Notes: a model not told the origin generated them from the sequence alone. A DNA stretch of 64,000 bases from Streptococcus suis (GCF_002960425.1 NZ_POIZ01000033.1:1-64000); one strand, 5' to 3'; positions 44,361 through 54,453 are shown, counted from the first letter of the stretch. A program made the numbers and translations.

Positions 44361-45530
44361 ATGAAAAGAATTTTAGAAAAAGCCAGTTTGCTGGCCCTAT
44401 CCACCATGCTGGTTTCGACATTTGCAGTTTCACCAGCTATTCCGCAGATGATTGAGCATTTTGCCCAGCAGGGAATTGCAGCGGCCCAGGTGGAAAATTT
44501 GATTACGGTGACCTCCTTTGCTATTATGGTTACTCTATTGGCAAATGGTCTAGTTGTCCGTTTCTTGTCTGAACGAAACATTATCATTGCAGGGCTTTTG
44601 CTTATGGCCATCGGCGGAGCCTTGCCCATGTTTCTAACTGCTTATCCTCTGATTTTATTGGCTCGTATCTTGCTTGGTTTGGGGATTGGCTTGATCAATG
44701 CGCGTGCTATTAACATTATCGGTAATTTTTTCACCGGTCAAGAGCGGGTGCAGATGATGGGCTTGCGTGGTTCAGCAGAGGTAGTAGGAAGCGCAGGGCT
44801 TACCCTCCTTGTCGGTTGGTTGACCCAGTTTGGTTGGCAACCTGCTTTTTTGGTCTACCTTTTTGCCTTGGTCATCTTGGCCCTCTTCCTTCTCTTTGTT
44901 CCCAAGGAGGAATTGTTGGCTCGTATGGAGGTAAAGGTTGAGGAGAATGCGCCCAAGGTCAAACTGGATAAGACCATGTGGATGATGGGCATTTATCTGG
45001 CATTTTTAGCCTTCTTTGTTATCAATGTCAATACCTTCCTGACCATTCGTATTCCTCAGATTGTTTTGGCAAAGGGCATTGGTACTGCTCAGCAAGCCAG
45101 TCTGATTCTCAGTCTTATGCAGGTCATGGGGATTGTGGCAGGGACGGTTTTTAGTAGCCTGGTTGGTCGTTTGAAGGGCTGGCTTTTAGCTGTTTCCTAC
45201 GTGGTCTTTGGACTCGCGGTTGTCGGCATTGCCTTTGCGGATAATCTCTGGGTGCTGGGACTTGGTGGCATGGTGTCAGGGTTTTTCTACAGCATCATTC
45301 TAACCATTGTCTTTAGTCAGGTAACAGACCGGGCACCCAAGGCCTTGCTCAATGCAGTCATGACAATCGTCCTTATGGGTTGCAATATCGGTGGTGCCAC
45401 ATCTGCCATCTTGCCGACTTATCTGGAAAAACTCAATCCAACTCCAACAGGAGCCTTTGGCATTTACGCCATCGGCTGTGCCTTGATAAGCGCTGGCTTG
45501 ATTTATAATCAACTGAAGAAGTGGGAGTGA
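44361..45530 (+). CDS. Major facilitator superfamily transporter
   Basis: 389 residues, 12 helices, with MFS loop patterns (ARILLGLGIGLINARAINII between helices 4 and 5; a central cytosolic loop near residue 190-205). No substrate can be assigned; the profile resembles drug or small-metabolite exporters. The ATG at 44361 follows AAAGGGAG. The last four codons (KKWE, stop) lie in a repeated sequence shared with 42030, so the C-terminus may have been replaced by an inserted repeat. Confidence 0.85.
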   Translation: MKRILEKASLLALSTMLVSTFAVSPAIPQMIEHFAQQGIAAAQVENLITVTSFAIMVTLLANGLVVRFLSERNIIIAGLLLMAIGGALPMFLTAYPLILLARILLGLGIGLINARAINIIGNFFTGQERVQMMGLRGSAEVVGSAGLTLLVGWLTQFGWQPAFLVYLFALVILALFLLFVPKEELLARMEVKVEENAPKVKLDKTMWMMGIYLAFLAFFVINVNTFLTIRIPQIVLAKGIGTAQQASLILSLMQVMGIVAGTVFSSLVGRLKGWLLAVSYVVFGLAVVGIAFADNLWVLGLGGMVSGFFYSIILTIVFSQVTDRAPKALLNAVMTIVLMGCNIGGATSAILPTYLEKLNPTPTGAFGIYAIGCALISAGLIYNQLKKWE

Positions 45531-45750
45531 GAAAGAACTCGACTGGTCTAAAAAAGAGTTCGTCTTCTCACCCCCGCACAGTTGATTAGGTCAGATTTGG
45601 AGTGTAATACACGAATTGCTGAGATTTGCTTCGCAAATCTTATCTCCAACCTTTAACAGTCCACAGGACTGTTAAACCCAATCAACCACTGCGCTGAGAT
45701 GTTGACACGAACTCTGAGTAGTAGTCGCTGGGCTTGAGCCCAGCCTCTTT
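45518..45750. repeat. Dispersed intergenic repeat, family B/C
   Basis: AAGTGGGAGTGAGAAAGAAC and the following GACTGGTCTAAAAAAGAGTTC correspond to 42031-42074. GGTCAGATTTGGAGTGTAAT and AATCAACCACTGCGCTGAGA correspond to blocks in 42205-42270 and, inverted, 22185-22245. Ends with the hairpin CTGGGCTTGAGCCCAG. It starts inside the end of the MFS gene and ends at the promoter of the next gene. No coding content. Confidence 0.7.
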
Positions 45751-45765
45751 TGGTATAATATTCCT

Positions 45766-46392
45766 ATGTTAGAAAACAACCGCTTAAATGAATTAATACT
45801 CCGTTTTCCCGAGGATGTTCAGTTGATTTTTAAGGATATGATTCCCTCTTATCAGTTGGGCTATGTGGATTATGTCTATCAGACAGATCATTACGCCACC
45901 CAAAACCGTCGGATTAAAAATTTGGCAAAAAATTTCCGAAGAATGGATTATTTTTACATCATGCCCCTGCCCCAGGATCTGGCATTGGAAATTGCTAACC
46001 AATGGCGCTATCAACCACCTTTGGATGCCTATACGATTAGTGCAAACCCCAAGATTTATGCTGAGATGATTTCGCCTGATGCGCGTGGGGACCGCTTTTT
46101 TGCAGTCATCCGTAATGCCGCCCTCATGGGCTATTTCTGTATTGACCAAGATGGTGAGACCGTTGACATTCGTTTGGGCATGAAACCGTCTTTGACAGGT
46201 CAGGGAAATGGCAGAGCTTTCTACCAGACTATTGAAGACTATGTAGTAGAGAATGTTCAGCCAGCTAGTATCAAACTGACAGTTGCCGCCTTTCATCAAG
46301 CAGCTCAAACCCTCTTTCATGCTCTTGGATTTACAGAAAGAGAACAGCAAGCAGAATATATCAAAATGGAAAAGAAACTCGTATGCGATTAG
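45766..46392 (+). CDS. GNAT-family N-acetyltransferase
   Basis: 208 residues. The C-terminal half carries GNAT features: DIRLGMKPSLTGQGNGRAFY (acetyl-CoA loop) and KLTVAAFHQAAQTLFHALGF. The N-terminal 90 residues are an extra domain of unknown role. Acceptor unknown. Its end overlaps the pseudouridine synthase start by 10 bp, so they are co-expressed. Confidence 0.85.
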   Translation: MLENNRLNELILRFPEDVQLIFKDMIPSYQLGYVDYVYQTDHYATQNRRIKNLAKNFRRMDYFYIMPLPQDLALEIANQWRYQPPLDAYTISANPKIYAEMISPDARGDRFFAVIRNAALMGYFCIDQDGETVDIRLGMKPSLTGQGNGRAFYQTIEDYVVENVQPASIKLTVAAFHQAAQTLFHALGFTEREQQAEYIKMEKKLVCD

Positions 46393-47111
46393 ATAAATTT
46401 TTAGTGGATTGTGGTGTTGGCAGTCGAACAGAAGTCAAGAAAGTCCTGAAAAACAAGCAAGTCACAGTTAATGGCCAAGTAGAGACGTCCCCCAAGCAAC
46501 AGATTGACGAAAAGACGGACCAGATTGCAGTAGCAGGCCAGATCTTGAGCCATGAGACCTTTGTTTATTATGTATTGAACAAACCCAAGGGAGTTATTTC
46601 AGCAACCGAGGATGACCGTCATCGGACTGTCTTGGACCTGCTGGACGATACAGCTCGCCAGAAGGAAGTTTTTCCTGTTGGGCGCTTGGACATCGATACC
46701 CATGGCTTGCTCCTCTTGACCAACAACGGTCAGCTGGCTCATGCCATGCTTTCTCCGAAAAAACATGTTGATAAACTCTACCGTGCACAGGTTGACGGGA
46801 TTATGACCCAAGAGGATGTCCAACGATTTGCGGCAGGAATGGATCTGAAAGACTTTACCTGTCAGCCAGCCCTGTTGACCATCCTTTCTACAGATGAAGC
46901 TAAGCAGACTTCGCTCGTTGACATCACCATCCGAGAAGGGAAATTTCACCAGGTCAAACGCATGGTGCAGGCCTGCGGAAAGACGGTGACAGACTTGCAA
47001 CGATTGACCATGGGGCCTCTTCGCTTAGATCCCAAGTTAGCGCTTGGAGAATACCGCAGGTTGACTGCTGCTGAATTGAAGCAATTAGAAGTTTTTGGTG
47101 TGGAGTTATGA
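46383..47111 (+). CDS. rsuA: 16S rRNA pseudouridine synthase, RsuA type
   Basis: 242 residues. An S4 RNA-binding domain (MRLDKFLVDCGVGSRTEVKK) precedes the catalytic domain with GRLDIDTHGLLLLTNNG (catalytic Asp) and the FHQVKRM end motif. It makes pseudouridine in 16S rRNA (position 516 in E. coli). Overlaps the next gene by 4 bp. Confidence 0.92.
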   Translation: MRLDKFLVDCGVGSRTEVKKVLKNKQVTVNGQVETSPKQQIDEKTDQIAVAGQILSHETFVYYVLNKPKGVISATEDDRHRTVLDLLDDTARQKEVFPVGRLDIDTHGLLLLTNNGQLAHAMLSPKKHVDKLYRAQVDGIMTQEDVQRFAAGMDLKDFTCQPALLTILSTDEAKQTSLVDITIREGKFHQVKRMVQACGKTVTDLQRLTMGPLRLDPKLALGEYRRLTAAELKQLEVFGVEL

Positions 47112-47626
47112 GAAATATTGAAAAAATTTTTCGTGCCCTGCCCTTGATTGTAGTGGCAGGTGCAGTTGTCTATCTTTCGATTTGGATGTGGGTTGATAAT
47201 GGGGATTGGACCTACATCATTGCGAGGGTGTCTGGTATGACGGAGAAGCATGCCAATAATTTATCCTTAATTGCCATAGCCATCCAGTCTCTATTTTTTA
47301 CTTCTGACTGGTTTTATAGTCGCATTCGTGCCTTTCTCAATCGTCGGTTAGAACGTACCAAGGGGCTTAATCGGCAGATTTATTTGGGCTATAAGGCTGG
47401 CATTGAATTCCTGATGGCTCTGCCCAAACGAACCATCTTGTTTAGCTTTTACCTACTCTTGACGATTTTGGAAAACCTAGGTGTAATTGATAGTGCCAAA
47501 GATTATGCAGTCATTGTCATCTTTATCATTGCGGTGGATCGCGTGACCAAAATCTGGCCAGAAGAAAAGCGGAGAATGATGGAGTTTGGTCAGAAGATAA
47601 AGAAACGGATAAAGAGTGTGGAATAA
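47108..47626 (+). CDS. Integral membrane protein of unknown function
   Basis: 172 residues, about four helices (LPLIVVAGAVVYLSIWMW; LSLIAIAIQSLFFTSDWFY; ILFSFYLLLTILENLGV; AVIVIFIIAVDRVT) and a basic C-terminus. No family recognised. Coupled to rsuA. Confidence 0.75.
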   Translation: MRNIEKIFRALPLIVVAGAVVYLSIWMWVDNGDWTYIIARVSGMTEKHANNLSLIAIAIQSLFFTSDWFYSRIRAFLNRRLERTKGLNRQIYLGYKAGIEFLMALPKRTILFSFYLLLTILENLGVIDSAKDYAVIVIFIIAVDRVTKIWPEEKRRMMEFGQKIKKRIKSVE

Positions 47627-47760
47627 GCGGAGAGGTGCATAGATATTTTAAGAAGGCAGTTTTGTCTTCTTTTTTTGTTAAAAAACTAAACAAAATGTAA
47701 TATATATATTGCAAAAAGAAAAATATAGTGTATAATAAAGTTGTAAAAATGGACAGGAGG

Positions 47761-47775
47761 ATGGCTATGGCATGA
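47761..47775 (+). CDS. Possible four-codon leader overlapping the XRE regulator start
   Basis: AGGAGG at 47756 is ideally placed for ATG 47761, which reads Met-Ala-Met-Ala-stop. Its TGA overlaps the ATG of the regulator (GCATGA). Re-initiation or coupling at the regulator start is possible; alternatively the regulator simply uses the same ribosome site with long spacing. Confidence 0.25.
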   Translation: MAMA

Positions 47776-47990
47776 AAAATCTTCGGTTAAAGTTAGCGCG
47801 TGTGGAAAAAGATATGACCCAAGGGGACTTGGCAGAGGCTATTGGAGTGACCCGCCAGACCATCGGTCTGATTGAGGCAGGGAAATACAATCCTAGTCTA
47901 AGTCTTTGTCTATCGATTTGCCACTGCCTAGGAAAAAGTTTAGATCAATTATTTTGGGAGGAACCAACTGATGAAAAAAATTGTGACTGA
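47772..47990 (+). CDS. XRE-family transcriptional regulator (YozG/SinR-like small type)
   Basis: 72 residues, a single helix-turn-helix (KDMTQGDLAEAIGVTRQTIG, then LIEAGKYNPSLSL). Small regulators of this type usually pair with a downstream membrane protein. Here the next gene overlaps by 20 bp and encodes one. Promoter TTGCAA-N16-TATAAT lies about 30 bp upstream. Confidence 0.9.
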   Translation: MKNLRLKLARVEKDMTQGDLAEAIGVTRQTIGLIEAGKYNPSLSLCLSICHCLGKSLDQLFWEEPTDEKNCD

Positions 47991-48444
47991 TGAACGTGTT
48001 CAACAAGAAGAAAACCAAGTCTTTGCCTGGGTGGGAAAGACCATGAATATTCTTTTGCCCTTCTCATTTCTCATCAAAAGTCTGGTCTTAAAATGGCCGT
48101 TTGATACCTATGTTTTTGAACTGATTGCCATGTTGGTTGTTTCAGTCTATCTCTTTTATGGCTATTGGAAGAAAGGGCTTGATATGGAAAGAGGAACTAC
48201 TTGGCAGGGTTATCTTTACTTAGGAGGGGTGATTGCAGGGACAACGATTGTAATGGCTTGGACCAACTACCAGACCTATGGACAGCATTATTCTGGTGTC
48301 TGGGATTGGCATTTTTGGGCGGTGATTTTGATATTCCTCGTCTCTGTTACCTGTCTTTGTTTGCTATTGCTGAACATACTATCTTGGGCGAATAAGTACC
48401 GTCAGAAGCAGGTGGAAAAAGAGCTGGCAGATGAACTCGAATAA
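47971..48444 (+). CDS. Membrane protein partner of the small XRE regulator
   Basis: 157 residues with four helices (MNILLPFSFLIKSLVL; FELIAMLVVSVYLFYGYW; YLYLGGVIAGTTIVMAW; AVILIFLVSVTCLCLLLLNI) and a charged tail. Overlap with the regulator gene indicates one operon. Function unknown; such pairs often act in stress or membrane sensing. Confidence 0.8.
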   Translation: MKKIVTDERVQQEENQVFAWVGKTMNILLPFSFLIKSLVLKWPFDTYVFELIAMLVVSVYLFYGYWKKGLDMERGTTWQGYLYLGGVIAGTTIVMAWTNYQTYGQHYSGVWDWHFWAVILIFLVSVTCLCLLLLNILSWANKYRQKQVEKELADELE

Positions 48445-48507
48445 GCAATGGAGTTCTTATCCCCGCTCTGCTATTTCCCGAACAATGCCGAAAAAATCTC
48501 GAAAATT

Positions 48508-48640
48508 CCTTGCTAAGATGAAGGGCTTGTGTTACAATACCAAAAGCGTAGGTTTTTAAACTCATCCCGTGAGGTGAGAAAGACAACAGGAAAATCAATT
48601 AAGGGCCTATGACTATGTATATTTAGAAAGTCTGGGTCTT
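48508..48640 (+). promoter_or_regulatory. uraA leader: promoter, PyrR-binding-like site and attenuator
   Basis: Promoter TTGCTA-N17-TACAAT (from about 48510). The leader contains ATCCCGTGAGGT (near 48566), which matches the conserved PyrR-binding loop (UCC-N-G-N-GAGG), followed by GAGAAAGACAACAGG. A G-U-rich stem AAGGGCCTA / TGGGTCTTT with TTG tail (48599-48640) can act as terminator. This is the layout of UMP-PyrR attenuators of pyrimidine genes. Confidence 0.7.
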
Positions 48641-48647
48641 TTTGTGT

Positions 48648-49943
48648 ACCCAGAATGGGAAATTTATGAGTACAAAAGCCAATCTTTTGTTTGATGTCCA
48701 TGAGAAACCAGCCCCGCTTCAAGGGATTTTGTTGAGTTTCCAGCACGTGTTCGCTATGTTCGGTGCGACGATTTTGGTGCCGCTGATTCTCGGTATGCCC
48801 GTATCGGTTGCCCTCTTTGCATCAGGTGTCGGGACCTTGATTTACCAAGTGGCCACCCAGTTTAAAGTTCCAGTTTACTTGGGTTCATCTTTTGCCTACA
48901 TTTCCGCTATGGCGCTTGCTATCAAGGAAATGGGTGGTGATGTGTCGGCAGCTCAGACTGGTATTTTCTTCGTCGGTTTGATTTATGTGCTGATTGCTGC
49001 TCTGGTCAAAGCTATTGGAACCAAGTGGATCGACAGCCTCCTACCCCCAATCGTTATTGGCCCTATGATTGTCGTGATTGGTCTGGGTCTTGCCAATTCT
49101 GCCGTGACTTCAGCAGGCTTCGTCGCAGACGGCGACTGGAGAAATGTTGTAGCGGCGATTGCAACCTTCTTGATTGCGGCTTTTGTCAATACCAAAGGGA
49201 AAGGCTTCGCCAAGATTGTTCCTTTCTTGATTGCCATCATCGGTGGTTACGTGATTGCCCTCTTCCTTGGTCTAGTTGATTTCAAACCTGTGCTGGAAGC
49301 TGCTTGGTTTGAATTGCCAGGTTTCTACCTGCCATTTGAAACAGGAACCTTCAAATCCTACAATTTCTACTTCGGTCCAGAAATGATTGCCATCCTACCA
49401 ATCGCAGTCGTGACCATCGCAGAACACATCGGTGATCACACGGTTCTTAGCCAAATCTGTGGTCGTCAGTTCTTGAAAGACCCAGGTCTCAGCCGTACCT
49501 TGATTGGTGATGGTGTAGCGACTGCTGTATCTGCATTTATCGGTGGACCAGCCAATACGACCTACGGTGAAAATACAGGGGTTATAGGTATGACTCGCAT
49601 CGCGTCAGTATCCGTTATCCGCAACGCAGCCTTGATTGCCATTGCCTTCTCATTCTTGGGTAAATTCACAGCCCTTATCTCCACCATTCCAAGTGCTGTA
49701 CTTGGTGGTATGTCGATCTTGCTCTACGGTGTTATCGCCTCAAACGGTTTGAAAGTTTTGATTGAAAGCCGTGTTGATTTCGGTCAAGTCCGCAACCTGA
49801 TTATCGCGAGTTCAATGCTGGTATTGGGTCTCGGTGGTGCAGTGCTTAATATCGGTGCCATCACCCTGTCAGGAACAGCCCTCTCAGCCATTGTCGGTAT
49901 CGTCCTCAACCTCATCTTGCCAAAGGCAGAAAAGGCTGAGTAA
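48648..49943 (+). CDS. Uracil permease (NCS2 family)
   Basis: 431 residues from ATG 48648 (the in-frame start at 48642 lacks ATG-quality spacing). About 14 helices. NCS2 signatures: [19 protein letters not shown] in TM1, the NCS2 Glu-containing TM8 region ([11 protein letters not shown]), and [19 protein letters not shown] in TM10. The UraA-type sequence and the PyrR-like leader together point to uracil rather than xanthine or uric acid. Confidence 0.93.
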   Translation, partial: TQNGKFMSTKANLLFDVHEKPAPLQGILLSFQHVFAMFGATILVPLILGMPVSVALFASGVGTLIYQVATQFKVPVYLGSSFAYISAMALAIKEMGGDVSAAQTGIFFVGLIYVLIAALVKAIGTKWIDSLLPPIVIGPMIVVIGLGLANSAVTSAGFVADGDWRNVVAAIATFLIAAFVNTKGKGFAKIVPFLIAIIGGYVIALFLGLVDFKPVLEAAWFELPGFYLPFETGTFKSYNFYFGPEMIAILPIAVVTIAEHIGDHTVLSQICGRQFLKDPGLSRTLIGDGVATAVSAFIGGPANTTYGENTGVIGMTRIASVSVIRNAALIAIAFSFLGKFTALISTIPSAVLGGMSILLYGVIASNGLKVLIESRVDFGQVRNLIIASSMLVLGLGGAVLNIGAITLSGTALSAIVGIVLNLILPKAEKAE

Positions 49944-50023
49944 ATTTGAAAATAGTTGAAAGTCAGCTCCAGCTGGCTTTTTTTGGAAAAATGGCAGAGC
50001 AGCTCAGCTATTTATCAAATCAG

Positions 50024-50052
50024 TTGACAAAAGAGCCATTCCTTGATAGAAT
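50024..50052 (+). promoter_or_regulatory. rpsO promoter and structured leader
   Basis: TTGACA (50024), 17-bp spacer, TAGAAT (50047). The leader of about 90 nt can form hairpins (GAGGTCC / GGACAAATC; CAGGTCGCCAACCTG), compatible with S15 autoregulation, though no specific S15 motif can be proven by eye. Confidence 0.7.
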
Positions 50053-50146
50053 AAATGAGGTCCAAAAGGACAAATCTAGCTTTTTCTTGGTTGCAGGTCG
50101 CCAACCTGTCACTCGGATCAGGCTCAAAAACAAAGGAGAACATATC

Positions 50147-50416
50147 ATGGCAATCTCAAAAGAGAAAAAAAATGAAATCATGGCACAATATGCTCGTCAT
50201 GAAGGCGACACAGGTTCAGTTGAAGTTCAAGTAGCAGTACTTACTTGGGAAATCAACCACCTTAACGACCACATCAAACAACACAAAAAAGACCACGCAA
50301 CTTACCGTGGTTTGATGAAAAAAATCGGTCGCCGTCGTAACTTGTTAGCATACCTACGCCGCACAGACGTAAACCGTTACCGTGAATTGATTCACTCACT
50401 CGGACTCCGTCGTTAA
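50147..50416 (+). CDS. rpsO: 30S ribosomal protein S15
   Basis: 89 residues, exact bacterial length. [39 protein letters not shown] and the C-terminal LGLRR are diagnostic. Binds 16S rRNA helix 22. Start ATG 50147 with AAAGGAG; the longer upstream frame is rejected. Conserved neighbour of pnp. Confidence 0.98.
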   Translation: MAISKEKKNEIMAQYARHEGDTGSVEVQVAVLTWEINHLNDHIKQHKKDHATYRGLMKKIGRRRNLLAYLRRTDVNRYRELIHSLGLRR

Positions 50417-50456
50417 GATAGGATACAAAAGTCGTCAAAAACGACTGAAAAATAGG

Positions 50457-50492
50457 AAACTGCCATGTCTTCGGATAGTGGCAGTTTTTCTT
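50457..50492 (+). terminator. Intrinsic terminator after rpsO
   Basis: AAACTGCCA / TGGCAGTTT stem with a TTCGGA-containing loop and TTTTT tail. The rest of the gap to pnp (50493-50751) holds only AT-rich promoter-like sequence. Confidence 0.85.
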
Positions 50493-50751
50493 ATGTTCCA
50501 TTATGGAAGTGTAGTGCTCTGAAAAGCTGGGTGTTCTTTGTTTGAGTGAAGAGTATTCGTTTCGTTCAGTTTTTTATATGGTAGGTTAGATTTTCCCTCA
50601 AATTCCTTCCTCATTTCACCACATTTTCCGTCAAATATGATAGAATAAATAGTATGCGTGGTTTTGTGCAAAAGAGAGTGAAACAAGTTTGTTTGATTGT
50701 CTTTTGTAGAAAACACGCAAGAAAAATTTTAGAAAAAATAGGAGACAATTC

Positions 50752-52971
50752 ATGTCAAAACAAGTATTTGAAACGGTTTTTGCTGGCAAGAAATTGGTCG
50801 TTGAAACTGGCCAGGTTGCCAAACAAGCCAACGGTGCGGTTGTTGTTCGCTATGGCGACTCAACAGTTCTTACAGCGGCAGTTATGTCCAAGAAAATGGC
50901 AACGGGTGATTTCTTCCCCCTCCAAGTCAACTATGAAGAAAAAATGTATGCCGCAGGGAAATTTCCAGGTGGCTGGATTAAGCGTGAAGGCCGTCCGTCG
51001 ACCGATGCGACCTTGACTGCTCGTTTGATTGACCGTCCAATCCGTCCAATGTTTGCGGAAGGCTTCCGTAACGAAGTTCAAGTCATCAACACAGTGCTTT
51101 CTTATGACCCAGATGCCTCTGCTCCTATGGCAGCCATGTTTGGTTCTTCATTGGCATTAGCAATCTCAGACATTCCTTTCAACGGTCCAATCGCAGGTGT
51201 CCAGGTCGGCTATGTCAATGGTGAACTCATCATCAACCCTGACAAAGCTCAAATGGAAGAGTCTCTCCTTGACTTGACAGTGGCTGGTAACAAGGACGCT
51301 ATCAACATGGTAGAGTCTGGTGCCAAAGAATTGTCAGAAGACATCATGTTGGAGGCACTCCTCAAAGGTCATGCGGCTATTCAAGAACTCCTTGACTTCC
51401 AAAATCAAATCGTAGCAGCAGTCGGCAAGGAAAAGGCAGATGTGGAGCTTCTTCAAGTGGACTCAGACTTGCAGGCTGAGATTGTTGCAGCTTACAATGA
51501 CGATTTGAAAAAAGCGGTGCAGGTTGAAGAAAAATTGGCTCGTGAAGATGCGACCAATGCCGTGCGCGAGACTGTCATCGCAGCCTACGAAGAAAAATAT
51601 GCTGAACACGAAGAATTCGACCGCATCATGCGTGATGTCCATGAAATCTTGGAACTCATGGAACACGCAGAAGTTCGTCGTTTGATTACAGAAGACAAGG
51701 TTCGCCCAGACGGTCGCCGTGTGGATGAGATTCGTCCGCTGGATGCAGAAGTGGACTTCTTGCCAAACGTTCATGGTTCAGGTCTCTTTACCCGTGGTCA
51801 AACGCAAGCTCTTTCTGTCTTGACCTTGGCTCCAATGGGTGAAACCCAAATCATCGACGGATTGGACGACGAGTACAAGAAACGCTTCTTGCACCATTAC
51901 AACTTCCCACAATACTCAGTGGGATCAACTGGTCGTTACGGTGCACCAGGTCGTCGTGAGATTGGTCACGGTGCACTTGGTGAGCGTGCTCTTGAGCAAG
52001 TCTTGCCGAGCTTGGAAGACTTCCCTTACGCAATCCGCTTGGTGGCAGAAGTCTTGGAGTCAAACGGTTCTTCATCACAGGCTTCTATCACAGCTGGTAC
52101 CCTTGCCCTCATGGCCGGTGGTGTGCCAATCAAGGCACCAGTTGCAGGGATTGCCATGGGTCTGATTTCAGACGGTACCAACTACACTGTCTTGACCGAT
52201 ATTCAAGGTCTTGAGGACCACTTCGGCGACATGGACTTCAAGGTAGCTGGTACCCGTGACGGGATCACAGCTCTTCAAATGGACATCAAGATTGATGGTA
52301 TCACGCCGCAAATCTTGGAAGAAGCCTTGGCACAGGCTAAGAAAGCTCGTTTTGAAATTCTTGATGTGATTGAAGCGACTATCCCAGAAGTTCGTCCTGA
52401 CTTGGCACCAACCGCACCGAAGATTGACACTATCAAGATTGATGTAGATAAAATCAAGATTGTTATCGGTAAGGGTGGCGAAACCATTGATAAGATTATT
52501 GCAGAAACTGGCGTGAAAATCGATATCGACGAAGACGGTCTTGTGGCTATCTTCTCACCAGATCGCGATGCGATTGAACGGACCAAAGAAATCATTGCAG
52601 GACTTGTTCGTGAAGCAAAAGTGGACGAGGTCTTCCAAGCAAAAGTGGTTCGTTTGGAGAAATTCGGTGCTTTTGTTAACCTCTTCGATAAGACAGATGC
52701 CCTGGTCCACGTTTCTGAAATGGCTTGGACCCGTGTCAATAAACCAGAAGACCTAGTTGAAATCGGCGATATTGTTGATGTCAAAGTTATCAAGATTGAT
52801 GATAAAGGACGTATTGACGCTTCTATGAAGGCTCTTCTTCCAAAACCAGAAGGTTATGTGGAACCAGAAAAACGCGAGCGTTCTGACAGACCACGCCGTC
52901 ATAAAGACAACAAAGAGAAAAAAGACAACAACTTTGGCGAATTTAAATTCCACAAGGTTGAAAAGAAATAA
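50752..52971 (+). CDS. pnp: Polyribonucleotide nucleotidyltransferase (PNPase)
   Basis: 739 residues. Two RNase PH domains (first [12 protein letters not shown]; second [15 protein letters not shown] and [15 protein letters not shown]), a KH domain near residue 560-610 ([14 protein letters not shown]) and a C-terminal S1 domain (about 625-690, [10 protein letters not shown]). It degrades RNA 3'-5' with phosphate. The last 45 residues are a charged tail ([15 protein letters not shown]) that may bind RNA. Confidence 0.98.
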   Translation: MSKQVFETVFAGKKLVVETGQVAKQANGAVVVRYGDSTVLTAAVMSKKMATGDFFPLQVNYEEKMYAAGKFPGGWIKREGRPSTDATLTARLIDRPIRPMFAEGFRNEVQVINTVLSYDPDASAPMAAMFGSSLALAISDIPFNGPIAGVQVGYVNGELIINPDKAQMEESLLDLTVAGNKDAINMVESGAKELSEDIMLEALLKGHAAIQELLDFQNQIVAAVGKEKADVELLQVDSDLQAEIVAAYNDDLKKAVQVEEKLAREDATNAVRETVIAAYEEKYAEHEEFDRIMRDVHEILELMEHAEVRRLITEDKVRPDGRRVDEIRPLDAEVDFLPNVHGSGLFTRGQTQALSVLTLAPMGETQIIDGLDDEYKKRFLHHYNFPQYSVGSTGRYGAPGRREIGHGALGERALEQVLPSLEDFPYAIRLVAEVLESNGSSSQASITAGTLALMAGGVPIKAPVAGIAMGLISDGTNYTVLTDIQGLEDHFGDMDFKVAGTRDGITALQMDIKIDGITPQILEEALAQAKKARFEILDVIEATIPEVRPDLAPTAPKIDTIKIDVDKIKIVIGKGGETIDKIIAETGVKIDIDEDGLVAIFSPDRDAIERTKEIIAGLVREAKVDEVFQAKVVRLEKFGAFVNLFDKTDALVHVSEMAWTRVNKPEDLVEIGDIVDVKVIKIDDKGRIDASMKALLPKPEGYVEPEKRERSDRPRRHKDNKEKKDNNFGEFKFHKVEKK

Positions 52972-53023
52972 GCTGAGTAGACAAGTTCGGTAGCGGGCTT
53001 GTCTTTCGCTAGAAGGAGTGACT

Positions 53024-53641
53024 ATGGGTTGGTGGAAGGACACCATTGAGATTGTAAAAGAAAAAGATCCGGCAGCACGGACCACCTTGGAAGTTCTTTT
53101 GACCTACCCAGGTGTCAAGGCCTTGGCTGCCCACCGCCTGTCCCACTGGATGTGGAAGAAAGGCTTTAAATTGCTGGCTAGGATGCACAGCCAATTTTGG
53201 CGTTTTTGGACTAATATTGAAATTCATCCAGGCGCCGAGATTGCTTCGGGAGTCTTCATTGACCATGGAGCCGGTTTGGTCATTGGAGAAACCGCCATTA
53301 TCGAATCAGGTGTCATGCTTTACCACGGCGTAACGCTTGGTGGTACGGGTAAGGATTGTGGCAAACGCCATCCGACCGTGCGAAAAGGGGCTCTTGTCTC
53401 TGCCCACGCCCAAGTCATTGGCCCTATTGAGATTGGAGAAAATGCTAAAGTGGGTGCAGCTGCCGTTGTCCTAACCGATGTTCCAGCAGATGTGACAGTA
53501 GTCGGCATGCCAGCTAAAATTGTCCGTGTGCATGGTCAAAAAGATGAGAAGGTCATTCATGACATGGAAGGTGGTCGTGAACACTACACCACCAAACTGG
53601 CAGAGCTGAGAGAAGCCAGCCATCATTCGTCGCATTTGTAG
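53024..53641 (+). CDS. cysE: Serine O-acetyltransferase
   Basis: 205 residues from ATG 53024 (AGAAGGAG 6 bp upstream). Left-handed beta-helix hexapeptide repeats (IEIHPGAEIASGVFIDHGAG, then LVIGETAIIESG) and the HGVTLGGTGKDCGKRHPTV active-site segment. Makes O-acetylserine for cysteine synthesis; near cysS, which charges tRNA-Cys. The short form lacks the long N-terminal domain of E. coli CysE, as usual in Firmicutes. Confidence 0.95.
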   Translation: MGWWKDTIEIVKEKDPAARTTLEVLLTYPGVKALAAHRLSHWMWKKGFKLLARMHSQFWRFWTNIEIHPGAEIASGVFIDHGAGLVIGETAIIESGVMLYHGVTLGGTGKDCGKRHPTVRKGALVSAHAQVIGPIEIGENAKVGAAAVVLTDVPADVTVVGMPAKIVRVHGQKDEKVIHDMEGGREHYTTKLAELREASHHSSHL

Positions 53642-53670
53642 AGTTGTAAGGGACAAGATTCGGAGGGAAA

Positions 53671-54453
53671 ATGCTACTAGAAGAATTTGAAAACACCTCT
53701 GCAGTCATTGAACCAACGGACAAGGCTATCCGTGGTGGCGGAGAGGTATGTGACACCATGATTTTCTCCTTCAATGGGGAAATTGTAGATCGTGTCCGTC
53801 AGCTACCTGAGAGCAGAGAAGGTGGTCATTTACAGACCTTAAATGGTCGTCATCCTTGGTATATTTTGGAAAGAGATGGACTGCAGGTTGCAGTCATGTT
53901 GGCAGTAATCGGTGCTCCAATGGCGGTTGGTCATCTAGAAGAGTTGAAAGCATGTGGTTTTGAGAATTTTATAGTTCTTGGTTCCTGCGGTGTGCTGGAT
54001 AAGTCGCTTGCTGCGGATAAGATTATCTTTCCTAGCTCTGCTCTTCGGGATGAGGGAACTAGCTATCACTACGCTCCTGCCAGCGAGGAAATCAGCTATG
54101 ACCCTGCTTTGCTATTGACCATGGAAAAAGCCTTGGACCAAGTGGGAATCGAGCACGTGCGGGCCAAGACCTGGACAACGGACGCTTTCTATCGGGAAAC
54201 GGCTACCAAGGTCAAGCGTCGCCTAGCCGCTGGTGCCATGGTGGTCGATATGGAAGCTTCTGCTATCATGGCCTGGGCAAACTTTCGTCAAGCCAAGGTC
54301 TATCAATTTTTCTACACGGCAGACTATGTGGACCACCACAAGAATGAATGGGATGCCCGTCGGGAAGAACGAACTGCCGACAGCATGACCTTCTTTGAAG
54401 TGGCCATGGCGATTGCAAAAGGAGTAACAAATGAAAACATTCAAGGGAAATGA
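53671..54453 (+). CDS. Nucleoside phosphorylase-like protein (PNP/UDP family)
   Basis: 260 residues. The PNP/UDP fold is shown by AVIGAPMAVGHLEELKACG, FIVLGSCGVLDKSL and the C-terminal VVDMEASAIMAWANF (ribose-binding Glu). It probably splits a nucleoside with phosphate; uridine-type more likely than purine, but the base is not certain. Conserved between cysE and cysS in streptococci. Overlaps the next (broken) gene by 23 bp. Confidence 0.85.
   Translation: MLLEEFENTSAVIEPTDKAIRGGGEVCDTMIFSFNGEIVDRVRQLPESREGGHLQTLNGRHPWYILERDGLQVAVMLAVIGAPMAVGHLEELKACGFENFIVLGSCGVLDKSLAADKIIFPSSALRDEGTSYHYAPASEEISYDPALLLTMEKALDQVGIEHVRAKTWTTDAFYRETATKVKRRLAAGAMVVDMEASAIMAWANFRQAKVYQFFYTADYVDHHKNEWDARREERTADSMTFFEVAMAIAKGVTNENIQGK

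Noticed and set aside
49946..50146. N-terminal extension of rpsO
   Set aside because: S15 is 89 residues in all bacteria; the extension covers the rpsO promoter and leader.
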